A stretch of 5,563 nt of DNA, taken from Treponema sp. UBA1798 (lineage in GTDB: Bacteria; Spirochaetota; Spirochaetia; Treponematales; Treponemataceae). The position numbers and the translations under genes are program-made. Positions 1 to 5,563 of this stretch are shown here, in pieces; positions within the stretch are counted from its first letter, which is position 1; every line of letters starts with the position of its first letter. The notes under the pieces were generated by a model. It ran no database searches, was not told the DNA's origin, and was given only the letters and a program-made list of their open reading frames with translations. The stretch is from the NCBI GenBank assembly GCA_002319875.1, contig DCFS01000247.1:1-5563 (forward strand), in the 5' to 3' direction.

Positions 1-2
1 AT

Positions 3-479
3 CCTGATGCTGTATCGGCAGAAGCTCAGGTGAATCGTGATCAGATTGAACACCGGGCAACATGGATGGGACTTTTTTATGATGAACTTATCAAAGCCGG
101 AGTTACAAATGCGGAAGAAATAATGCGCAAGGCGATTTTCCGTTGCGGAGAAATGCATGGAAAGCGTTTCCTTGCGAAATGCAAAAATCCGTCCGATGTG
201 CGGGATTTCCGTGCAGCCTTTCTCAATGATGTCGGAATGGCAACTTTTCATATGGATCAGATAGCCGCCGATAAGGATAAACTTCATATATCATTCAATT
301 ACTGCGCTTTGTGCAGTGCCTGGAAAAAACTGGGATTTGATGATGCAACGTGTGAAAAACTCTGCGATATGGCTATGGACGGCGACAGGGGAATTGCAAA
401 GTCCATGGGACTTACGCTTGATCTGACCGATACGATTGCAAAAGGCTGTCCCACCTGCGAACTGCTGTTCCATAAGTAA
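3..479 (+). CDS. ATC-hydrolase-family protein, 5'-truncated by window edge
   Basis: The visible 158 codons resemble the L-2-amino-thiazoline-4-carboxylic acid hydrolase family (Pfam ATC_hydrolase), named after a Pseudomonas enzyme that opens the thiazoline ring of L-ATC on the way to L-cysteine. Most members have no tested function. Recognition rests on the pattern RCGEMHG (fragment residues 47-53), YCALCSAWKKLG (100-111), LCDMAMDGDRGIA (120-132) and GCPTC (148-152) near the C-terminus. There are eight cysteines, including two CxxC pairs (101/104 and 149/152), which could be catalytic or metal-binding. No signal peptide or membrane segment is seen, so it is probably cytoplasmic. The frame is open to base 3. 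A GTG at 30 is possible but has no convincing ribosome binding site, so the true start is probably upstream of the window. It ends 52 bases before the binding-protein gene, on the same strand. Family call fairly firm; reaction unknown. Confidence 0.75.
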   Translation, partial: PDAVSAEAQVNRDQIEHRATWMGLFYDELIKAGVTNAEEIMRKAIFRCGEMHGKRFLAKCKNPSDVRDFRAAFLNDVGMATFHMDQIAADKDKLHISFNYCALCSAWKKLGFDDATCEKLCDMAMDGDRGIAKSMGLTLDLTDTIAKGCPTCELLFHK

Positions 480-483
480 GATA

Positions 484-518
484 TATTTTCCGGCAGAAAT
501 TCTGCCGGTCTGAAAATA
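484..518 (+). promoter_or_regulatory. Hairpin between the hydrolase gene and the binding-protein gene
   Basis: CCGGCAGAA at 490-498 and TTCTGCCGG at 500-508 are perfect inverted repeats; the realistic fold is a 7-bp G+C-rich stem with a 5-base loop. An outer A/T-rich pair, TATTTTC (484-490) with GAAAATA (512-518), can extend it, leaving a small bulge at 508-511. The outer arm touches the ribosome binding site AAAGGAG at 518-524. No U-tract follows the stem on either strand, so it is a poor intrinsic terminator. An mRNA processing or 5'-end stabilising hairpin in front of the binding-protein gene is more likely. Pairing is seen in the sequence; the role is inferred. Confidence 0.5.
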
Positions 519-531
519 AAGGAGAAAGTGA

Positions 532-1698
532 ATGAAAAAGATTGTCGTAACGTTTCTGGTTGCTTTACTCGGATTCGGACTGATTTTTGCAAATGGTGCT
601 GCTGATCAGGACGCAAAATCACAGGGTTTTAAAGGTGTCATAAAAATCGGTGTTCTGGCTCCGCTTACCGGGACCAACGCTGAATACGGTGTCGGTTTTC
701 AGGTCGGCGGGCAGATGGCTGTTGACAAGATTAATGCAGCAGGAGGCGTTAACGGGTATAAACTCAGCCTTGTCCTTAAAGATTCGAAAGGCGATCAGAA
801 GGAAAGTTCCGATCTCGCACGGCAGCTGGCTGATGATGAGAGCATCTGTGCAATTATCGGTGATTTTACCAGCGGATGTTGCATGGCAAATGCTCCCATT
901 GTTGATGAAGCCGGTATAGTTCAGCTTTCACCAACCGCATCGAATCCCAAATATGCAAGTATGAGCGACTGGTGTTTCAGTATTATGGGACGGCAGGATG
1001 GAGAAGCTCCCTTTTTTGCCAGATATATTCTTAGAAAGTACATGAATGTAACCAAAGTCGGTGTTATCTATATAAACAGCGACTGGGGTGTTTCCTGCAT
1101 CGATAACTTCAGAAAAGAGGCCAAAGCTGTCGGACTTGATATTGTAACCGAAGTAAACTATGTCCAGGATGAAAAAGACTTTTCGTCTTTGATTACAAAG
1201 CTTCGTACTGCAAAACCGGAAGTCGTGCTTATTATGGATCAGGGAGCTGTGCCCCAGGTAATCAATCAGATCCGCAGTTCCGGTTGGAAGGTCCCGATTA
1301 CGACTTTAGGCCCGGGAACTTCAGAACAGCTGATTAACCTGACAAAAGAAAATTCAGAAGGTTTGCTGCTTTCCACACCGTTCTTTTTTGATCCTGCAAA
1401 TCCCGTGCTGACGGCATGGAAAGATGAATTTGCCAAAAAAGCCGGTTTCCAGCCGACCGTACATCCTGCCTGTGCTTACGACTGTGTTTTTCTGATTGCA
1501 GATGCGATCAAACGCTGTGGCAGTCAGAAAATAACGAGAAAGGCAATCCGCGACAATCTTGCCAGCGGGAATTATACCGGAATAACAGGTCCCCTCAAAT
1601 TTAATCCTGCTGGTGACATAACCCGTGTGTATATGATCTGTGCAGTGGAAAATGGCAGATATGTTGTTAAAGAAGGTTTTGATTACTCAAAAAAATAA
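532..1698 (+). CDS. livJ: Periplasmic substrate-binding protein of a Liv/HAAT-type ABC transporter
   Basis: This 388-residue protein is the solute receptor of the transporter (type I periplasmic binding protein, LivJ/LivK family). It has a signal peptide (MKK, hydrophobic core about residues 4-19, probable cleavage around A20-A24) and no lipobox cysteine, so it should be soluble in the periplasm. The mature part starts with the family pattern IKIGVLAPLTG (37-47), then AGGVNG (70-75), GDFTSG (110-115) and LSPTASNP (132-139), and later GPLKFNPAGD (353-362). By eye, S114 and S137 match the carboxylate-binding Ser79 and Thr102 of E. coli LivJ. However, the position of LivJ Glu226 is G262, and W185 replaces Tyr150. 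Nine cysteines are present, including the pair C116-C117. The ATG is fixed by AAAGGAG at 518-524, seven bases upstream, and by the signal peptide. The symbol marks the family only; the ligand may not be a branched-chain amino acid. Confidence 0.9.
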   Translation: MKKIVVTFLVALLGFGLIFANGAADQDAKSQGFKGVIKIGVLAPLTGTNAEYGVGFQVGGQMAVDKINAAGGVNGYKLSLVLKDSKGDQKESSDLARQLADDESICAIIGDFTSGCCMANAPIVDEAGIVQLSPTASNPKYASMSDWCFSIMGRQDGEAPFFARYILRKYMNVTKVGVIYINSDWGVSCIDNFRKEAKAVGLDIVTEVNYVQDEKDFSSLITKLRTAKPEVVLIMDQGAVPQVINQIRSSGWKVPITTLGPGTSEQLINLTKENSEGLLLSTPFFFDPANPVLTAWKDEFAKKAGFQPTVHPACAYDCVFLIADAIKRCGSQKITRKAIRDNLASGNYTGITGPLKFNPAGDITRVYMICAVENGRYVVKEGFDYSKK

Positions 1699-1709
1699 GT
1701 AAAACTTTC

Positions 1710-1781
1710 CGGTAACTGCCCTGCTGAGGAAACACCGATTACATCATCGGAATTTAATCAGCGGTCCCCGGGCAGTTGCCG
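1710..1781 (+). promoter_or_regulatory. Large nested stem-loop between binding-protein and permease genes
   Basis: GGTAACTGCCC (1711-1721) pairs with GGGCAGTTGCC (1770-1780) with a single G-U wobble, and C1710-G1781 adds a twelfth pair. Directly inside, TGCTGA (1722-1727) pairs with TCAGCG (1758-1763), leaving a 6-base bulge GTCCCC on the 3' side. Inside that, CCGAT (1735-1739) and ATCGG (1746-1750) form a small hairpin with a 6-base loop. No U-run follows, so a classical terminator is unlikely. The position, just after the binding-protein stop codon and before the permease gene, is where stem-loops in transporter operons commonly protect the upstream mRNA and keep the binding protein in excess. 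Structure read from the sequence; function inferred. Confidence 0.6.
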
Positions 1782-1797
1782 CTTGTGAAACTTCCCC

Positions 1798-1801
1798 GGA
1801 G
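1798..1801 (+). promoter_or_regulatory. Ribosome binding site fixing the livH start
   Basis: GGAG lies seven bases before ATG 1809. This favours that ATG over an in-frame TTG at 1776, which sits inside the 3' arm of the preceding stem-loop and would add eleven non-family residues. CCCGG at 1795-1799, which includes part of this site, could pair with CCGGG at 1768-1772 if the large stem-loop were open. Confidence 0.65.
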
Positions 1802-1808
1802 TCTGGTT

Positions 1809-2684
1809 ATGGAATATTTCTTGAATCAGCTGATTAACGGTTTGTGCCAGGGAGCTGTGTATGCCCTTATGGCAATCGGTTATTCTGTTGTAGTAGGTGT
1901 CGTTGGCATGGTTACATTTACTCATGGAGAAGTAATCATGATAGGTTCTTTTGCCGCTTTTTATACGTTCCAGCTTTGCGGAAACAATATTTTTCTCGGT
2001 TTGTTATCGAGTTTTACCGCGTCATGGATACTTGGTATTCTTGTATATAAAATATGCTATGAAAAATTTTTTTCAGCGCCAAGGCATATTTCCCTCCTTT
2101 GTACGATAGGTTTTTCCATACTTGTCAAAAATCTGGCTCAGATTATTTTCGGCCCCAATCAAAAACCGATGCTTGATGTCGTTGAGCCCCGTTTTTTCAG
2201 GATAGGAACAGTCCAGATATCCCAGTTACAGCTGGTAATCATCTGTACCGTTATCGTTCTTGCGGGGGCATTGTCGTTTGTGTTTGGGCATACGAAATTC
2301 GGCATAAAGCTGAAAGCCGTCAGCCAGGATAAAACCGCTTCGTATATGGTAGGAATTAACGTAAAACAGGTTGCCATGCTTGGTAACTGCCTCGGTTGCG
2401 GAATAGGTGGAATCGCCGGACTTTTATTCAGCATTTATTATCAGACATTGCAGGCAACGATGGGTGGTGCCATGGGGATGAAAGCATTTGCTTCTTCTGT
2501 GCTGGGAGGCCTTACGGATGTACGGTTTTCCGCGCTCGGTGGTCTGTGTATCGGCATTATAGAAAATATGGGCATAACCATATCTTCTGCCAGTTTCCGT
2601 GATGTGTTCGCCTTTGGCTTTCTGATAATAGTTCTGATCATAAAACCGACAGGGTTTGTCACCGGGAAAGGAGTCAAAGTATGA
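1809..2684 (+). CDS. livH: Branched-chain amino acid-type ABC transporter permease LivH
   Basis: This 291-residue integral membrane protein is one half of the transmembrane channel; it pairs with LivM and is driven by the two ATPases. The length is normal for LivH. The N-terminus NGLCQGAVYALMAIGYS (10-26) followed by TFTHGEVIMIG (36-46) is the LivH signature. Several further hydrophobic stretches follow, roughly 61-82, 92-114, 140-160, 188-212, 240-255 and 266-280. The cytoplasmic coupling loop is seen at about 165-184 (GIKLKAVSQD...GIN), and MKAFASSVLGG (224-234) is the conserved C-terminal segment. ATG 1809 was chosen because of GGAG at 1798-1801 and because the homologous part begins there. 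The stop codon overlaps the livM start in ATGA. The protein is unusually rich in cysteine for a permease (eight residues), as are its neighbours. Assignment firm; substrate not determined. Confidence 0.92.
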   Translation: MEYFLNQLINGLCQGAVYALMAIGYSVVVGVVGMVTFTHGEVIMIGSFAAFYTFQLCGNNIFLGLLSSFTASWILGILVYKICYEKFFSAPRHISLLCTIGFSILVKNLAQIIFGPNQKPMLDVVEPRFFRIGTVQISQLQLVIICTVIVLAGALSFVFGHTKFGIKLKAVSQDKTASYMVGINVKQVAMLGNCLGCGIGGIAGLLFSIYYQTLQATMGGAMGMKAFASSVLGGLTDVRFSALGGLCIGIIENMGITISSASFRDVFAFGFLIIVLIIKPTGFVTGKGVKV

Positions 2685-3712
2685 ACGGTTTAACCGACAG
2701 GTATCAGTCATGGAAGGACTGGTACGGAAAAAGAAGTATTGCCGTCTATCTCGTATTGCTTGCTGTCCTGCTCGTTATACCCGGTCTGTATGGAAAAAGT
2801 TATTTTATGGGTGTCATGTGCCGGATTTTCATGTATTCGATTCTTGCCGGTGCCCTGAATATCATTAACGGATACAGCGGACAGACCTGCCTCGGAGCAG
2901 CCGGTTTTTTCTGCATCGGAGCGTATACGGAGGCAATCCTTTCCACACAGGCCGGATGGAATTTCTGGCTGATCATACCTGTCGCCGGGATTATTACGGC
3001 AGCCATCGGCTTTCTGGTTGCGCTGCCTACCTTAAAGATGAGCGGTATATATCTGTCTATCGTTACGCTCGGCTTTTCTGAAATTGCACGGCTTCTGGCA
3101 CTCAACTGGACCGGACTTACCGGAGGAGCCCTCGGCATCAAAGGTATTCCCGTACCGCGGTTTTTCGGACTGGCAATCAAAAATCCGAAAAGTTATTACT
3201 ATGTTTTTCTTGCTTTTGCCGTACTTTTTCTGTTCATTTCGGACAGAGTCATAAAAAGCAGAATAGGCCGGGCATGGATGTCCATACGGGAAAACCAGCT
3301 GGCTGCCAGAAGTCTCGGCGTGGATGCGTCCGCTTACAAGGCTTCCAATTTCATGTACGGGGCATTCTGGATCGGAATAGCCGGAGCTGTCTACGCACCG
3401 TATGTCAGATTCATAGATTCCACTTATTTTACGCTGGATGAAGGCTGGAACATACTTTCGATGGTCATCATCGGGGGGCAGGGAACGCTTATCGGTCCTG
3501 TTGCAGGTTCTCTGATAGTCAATTTCCTTACGGAGGTTCTGCGGCCTGTGGGCCAGTGGCGTCTTGTCGCGTATGCGCTGCTGATCATCGGTATGATGTG
3601 GTTCCGCCCTCAGGGACTGGCAGGAGCTTCTGCGAGTATCGTTGCCGGAGACCGCGGCCTGCGGAAGCTGGCAAAACTCGCTGCGCGTAACCGGAAGGAG
3701 GGCGGCAGATGA
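2681..3712 (+). CDS. livM: Branched-chain amino acid-type ABC transporter permease LivM
   Basis: This is the second channel subunit, 343 residues, forming the heterodimer with LivH in the inner membrane. Family landmarks in order are: a first membrane segment at about 20-37; LNIINGYSGQTCLGAAGFF (59-77), the LivM signature; LKMSGIYLSIVTLGFSEI (118-135); the coupling loop GRAWMSIRENQLAARSLGV (196-214), which contacts an ATPase; and MVIIGGQGTLIGPVAGS (261-277). The protein ends in a basic tail, RGLRKLAKLAARNRKEGGR. The length is complete for the shorter LivM group (E. coli LivM is longer at its N-terminus). The start is set by AAAGGAG at 2667-2673, seven bases upstream, and it overlaps the livH stop by four bases, implying translational coupling. 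It overlaps livG in the same ATGA manner. Nothing looks broken. Confidence 0.92.
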   Translation: MNGLTDRYQSWKDWYGKRSIAVYLVLLAVLLVIPGLYGKSYFMGVMCRIFMYSILAGALNIINGYSGQTCLGAAGFFCIGAYTEAILSTQAGWNFWLIIPVAGIITAAIGFLVALPTLKMSGIYLSIVTLGFSEIARLLALNWTGLTGGALGIKGIPVPRFFGLAIKNPKSYYYVFLAFAVLFLFISDRVIKSRIGRAWMSIRENQLAARSLGVDASAYKASNFMYGAFWIGIAGAVYAPYVRFIDSTYFTLDEGWNILSMVIIGGQGTLIGPVAGSLIVNFLTEVLRPVGQWRLVAYALLIIGMMWFRPQGLAGASASIVAGDRGLRKLAKLAARNRKEGGR

Positions 3713-4512
3713 GCATACCCATAATAAAAGCGGAAAACATCTGTATGTATTTCGGAGGCCTGAAAGCCGTTGATAAGGTAAACATGCAGATAGAGCAGGG
3801 CGATATTTTCGGCATAATCGGACCGAACGGTGCAGGCAAGACAACGTTCTTTAATGTCTGTTCGGGAATGAACAAACCGACTTCCGGCAGAATATGGCTT
3901 TGCGGAGAGGACGTGACCAACATGAGGCCTGAACAGGTTGCCGCGCGCGGCATGGCCAGAACATTCCAGAACATCATGCTGTTCAAATATATGTCGGTAC
4001 TTGAAAATATAAAAATAGGTTTTCATCTCCAGCTAAAGACAAAGTTGTTCGATGCGGTTTTCCGCAGTAAAAGTTTCCATGCGGACGAAGAATTTATCTG
4101 CAATAAGGGGATGGAAATACTTTCCATGATAGGCTTGTCCGGCTATGCGGATACGTTAGCCGGTAATCTGCCCTATGGAATCCAGCGGAAAGTTGAAATT
4201 GCCCGGGCGCTGGCACTGAATCCGAAAATTCTGCTGCTTGATGAACCGGCTGCAGGTATGAATCCGAATGAAACGAATTCCCTGTCGGAATTTATCATCA
4301 GTCTGAACCAAATGGGATATACAATTGCGGTCATTGAACATGACATGAAGTTTGTAATGGGAACCTGCAAAAAAATCATGGTGTTGAATTTCGGGCAGAA
4401 AATCTGCGAAGGTACTCCTGCCGTAGTAAAAAAGGACAGGCAGGTACGTGAAGCGTATTTCGGAAAGGGACTCATAGCGGGGGAGGCAGTAACAACAGAT
4501 GCTGAAGGTTAA
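3709..4512 (+). CDS. livG: Liv-type ABC transporter ATP-binding protein LivG
   Basis: This 267-residue cytoplasmic ATPase energises transport together with LivF. All nucleotide-binding motifs are present: Walker A GPNGAGKT (38-45), Q-loop glutamine in ARTFQN (Q87), the LivG-style signature LPYGIQRKVEIARAL (154-168) in place of a canonical LSGGQ, Walker B ILLLDEP (174-180) followed by AAGMNP (181-186), and the switch histidine H211. The extra segment between Q-loop and signature (about 104-135) and the AAGMNP motif separate LivG from LivF. The ATG is preceded by AAGGAG at 3695-3700 with eight-base spacing, and it overlaps the livM stop in ATGA. Its 3' end overlaps livF by 14 bases. Predicted to be fully active. 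Confidence 0.94.
   Translation: MSIPIIKAENICMYFGGLKAVDKVNMQIEQGDIFGIIGPNGAGKTTFFNVCSGMNKPTSGRIWLCGEDVTNMRPEQVAARGMARTFQNIMLFKYMSVLENIKIGFHLQLKTKLFDAVFRSKSFHADEEFICNKGMEILSMIGLSGYADTLAGNLPYGIQRKVEIARALALNPKILLLDEPAAGMNPNETNSLSEFIISLNQMGYTIAVIEHDMKFVMGTCKKIMVLNFGQKICEGTPAVVKKDRQVREAYFGKGLIAGEAVTTDAEG
4481..4486 (+). promoter_or_regulatory. Ribosome binding site for livF inside livG
   Basis: GGGAGG, part of the longer purine run GGGGGAGG at 4479-4486, lies twelve bases before ATG 4499 and within the livG coding end. The spacing is longer than the seven to eight bases used by the other genes here. The start is still supported because LivF proteins normally begin with this kind of MLKVKNLSVNYG sequence. 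Confidence 0.6.
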
Positions 4513-5209
4513 GAATCTGAGTGTCAATTATGGCAATATTTCTGCCCTGAGAGATGAAACTATTGAAGTAAACGACGGAGAACTGGTAACGCTGATCGGC
4601 GGTAACGGTGCAGGAAAAACAAGTACGCTTATGGCTATATCCAATCTTGTTCCGAAAACAGGCGGAACAGTCGAGTTCAAAGGAAAGGACATTACCGCTC
4701 TTTCTCCCGACAGGATTGTAAAAATGGGACTTTCCCATGTACCGGAAGGGCGGCGTATATTCCCGTCACTGTCCGTCTATGAAAATCTCATCACAGGCAC
4801 GATGGGGAAAACTTCTATCCGCCGGGAGGATATTTCACGGCTGATAGAGGAGCAGTATATGCTGTTTCCGCGCCTGAGGGAGCGGGAAAAACAGGCTGGC
4901 GGGTCCCTTTCCGGAGGAGAACAGCAGATGCTTGCAATCGCTCGCGGACTTATGATGGAACCTGAACTGCTTATGCTTGACGAACCGTCGCTTGGTCTTG
5001 CACCGATTATTGTCGAGGAAATATTTGAATTGCTGTTAAAACTCAAAAGAAAAGGAACGACGATCCTTTTAATAGAACAGAATGCCTCTATGGCTCTGTC
5101 AATAGCGGACAGGGGCTATGTGCTGGCAACCGGCAGTGTCATTCTTGAAGGGACCGGGAATGATCTTCTGAAGGATCCTTCCGTAATCAAAGCGTATCTC
5201 GGCGGCTGA
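4499..5209 (+). CDS. livF: Liv-type ABC transporter ATP-binding protein LivF
   Basis: This is the second cytoplasmic ATPase, 236 residues, the usual LivF length. Motifs: Walker A GGNGAGKT (34-41), the LivF-specific HVPEGRRIFPSLSVYENL segment (80-97) where glutamate stands at the Q-loop position, signature LSGGEQQ (137-143), and Walker B LLMLDEP (157-163) followed by SLGLAP. The switch position is LLIEQNA (190-196), with Gln194 where most ABC ATPases have histidine. Both substitutions are normal for LivF and do not indicate a defect. The gene starts within the last codons of livG (14-base overlap), so the two ATPases are probably made in fixed ratio by coupled translation. No terminator follows; the next gene starts 29 bases after the stop codon. 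Confidence 0.94.
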   Translation: MLKVKNLSVNYGNISALRDETIEVNDGELVTLIGGNGAGKTSTLMAISNLVPKTGGTVEFKGKDITALSPDRIVKMGLSHVPEGRRIFPSLSVYENLITGTMGKTSIRREDISRLIEEQYMLFPRLREREKQAGGSLSGGEQQMLAIARGLMMEPELLMLDEPSLGLAPIIVEEIFELLLKLKRKGTTILLIEQNASMALSIADRGYVLATGSVILEGTGNDLLKDPSVIKAYLGG

Positions 5210-5225
5210 TATCCGCAGAGATCGT

Positions 5226-5231
5226 AAGGAG
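5226..5231 (+). promoter_or_regulatory. Ribosome binding site for dhaK
   Basis: AAGGAG lies seven bases before ATG 5239, in the 29-base gap after livF. Its strength and spacing match those of the binding-protein and livM genes, which supports both the start codon and independent efficient translation of the kinase gene from the shared transcript. Confidence 0.7.
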
Positions 5232-5238
5232 ATTTTAT

Positions 5239-5563
5239 ATGAAAAAAATAATCAACAAACCGCAGGATTTTGTTAACGAAGTAATGGAAGGCATTGAACT
5301 GGCATACGGCAACAGGGTACATCTGCTTAATGGTGACAAGCGGATCCTTGTTTCCGGATATCCGGTAAAGGACGGAAAAGTCGGAGTTGTCACTGCCGGA
5401 GGCAGCGGACATCTTCCGGTTTTTCTGGGGTATGTCGGCAGCGGATTACTCGACGGCTGTGCCGTTGGAAACGTTTTTGCCTCTCCCTCGTCTCAGAAAA
5501 TGTCCGATATGATTGCAGCCTGTAACCGCGGCAGCGGCGTTTTGTGCCTCTACGGAAATTACG
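5239..5563 (+). CDS. dhaK: Dihydroxyacetone kinase-like subunit DhaK, 3'-truncated by window edge
   Basis: The first 108 codons are visible and the frame runs off the end. The sequence matches the N-terminal K domain of DhaK-type kinases, which hold dihydroxyacetone or related short keto-sugars for phosphorylation, using ATP with DhaL or phospho-DhaM. Seen are the MKKIINKPQDFVNEVMEGI start (1-19), VGVVTAGGSGHLP (48-60) containing the conserved His58 (E. coli His56 region), GYVGSGLLDG (64-73) and NVFASPSSQKM (78-88). Two family positions differ from E. coli DhaK: GGSGHLP instead of GGSGHEP, and GNVFASP instead of GEIFTSP, which suggests a divergent clade. The covalent substrate histidine of this family (E. 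coli His218) lies beyond the window. No signal peptide, so cytoplasmic. Position 29 bases behind livF suggests co-transcription with the transporter. The substrate could be dihydroxyacetone, erythrulose or another ketose; this is not determined. Confidence 0.85.
   Translation, partial: MKKIINKPQDFVNEVMEGIELAYGNRVHLLNGDKRILVSGYPVKDGKVGVVTAGGSGHLPVFLGYVGSGLLDGCAVGNVFASPSSQKMSDMIAACNRGSGVLCLYGNY

Noticed and set aside
30..32. GTG as the start of the ATC-hydrolase-family gene
   Set aside because: The reading frame is open to the window edge and no good ribosome binding site precedes the GTG, so the gene is better treated as cut by the window.
482..487. TATATT as a -10 box of a promoter for the binding-protein gene
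   Set aside because: No acceptable -35 hexamer is found 16 to 18 bases upstream, and the gap is A/T-rich, so the match may be chance.
484..518. The hairpin before the binding-protein gene as an intrinsic terminator
   Set aside because: There is no U-tract after the stem on either strand; the downstream bases are A-rich.
1776..1808. An N-terminal extension of LivH from a TTG codon
   Set aside because: The TTG lies inside the stem-loop arm with no ribosome binding site, while ATG 1809 has GGAG seven bases upstream and begins the family-conserved sequence.
3032..3844. A 270-codon open frame on the minus strand opposite livM and the start of livG
   Set aside because: It lies opposite two clearly conserved genes, and its translation has no recognisable domain and an irregular composition. 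It is a by-product of the coding bias of the + strand.
5170..5181. Perfect 12-base palindrome GAAGGATCCTTC near the end of livF
   Set aside because: It lies within coding sequence in the conserved LivF tail, is short, and has no loop or U-tract, so chance is adequate.
4499..5209. Non-canonical Q-loop (Glu83) and switch residue (Gln194) in LivF as a sign of a degenerate ATPase
   Set aside because: Both substitutions are usual in LivF proteins, and Walker A, signature and Walker B motifs are intact.

Overview
The window holds one strand-consistent gene cluster, all on the + strand. It is built around a complete five-gene branched-chain amino acid (Liv/HAAT)-type ABC transporter: a periplasmic binding protein, two membrane permeases and two ATPases. 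The cluster is flanked on the left by the 3' part of a gene of the L-2-amino-thiazoline-4-carboxylic acid (ATC) hydrolase family, and on the right by the 5' part of a DhaK-type dihydroxyacetone kinase gene. Both flanking genes run off the window.

Organism: the binding protein has an ordinary cleavable signal peptide with no lipobox cysteine, which implies a diderm cell with a periplasm. The 'FANGAAD' sequence after the hydrophobic core is of a kind I associate with Treponema and related spirochaetes. Base composition is moderate, ribosome binding sites are strong AAGGAG types, and the proteins are fairly rich in cysteine. A host-associated anaerobic spirochaete is my best guess; this is inference, and an anaerobe from another phylum cannot be excluded.

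Layout: 3-479 ATC-hydrolase-family protein (partial); 480-531 short gap with a perfect-arm hairpin; 532-1698 binding protein; 1699-1808 a 110-base gap almost filled by a large nested stem-loop; 1809-2684 livH; 2681-3712 livM; 3709-4512 livG; 4499-5209 livF; 5239 to the end dhaK (partial). Junctions from livH to livF overlap by 4, 4 and 14 bases, and dhaK follows after 29 bases with its own strong ribosome binding site. No intrinsic terminator with a U-tract is visible anywhere, so all seven genes may share a transcript.

How they work together: the binding protein would deliver a small solute to the LivH-LivM channel, powered by LivG and LivF. The flanking hydrolase and keto-sugar kinase homologues are not what one expects beside a plain leucine/isoleucine/valine importer. 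By eye the binding protein also lacks the glutamate that holds the ligand ammonium group in E. coli LivJ. The substrate may therefore be something other than a branched-chain amino acid. The most notable non-coding element is the nested stem-loop between the binding-protein gene and livH, placed where differential expression of binding protein over permease is usually set.
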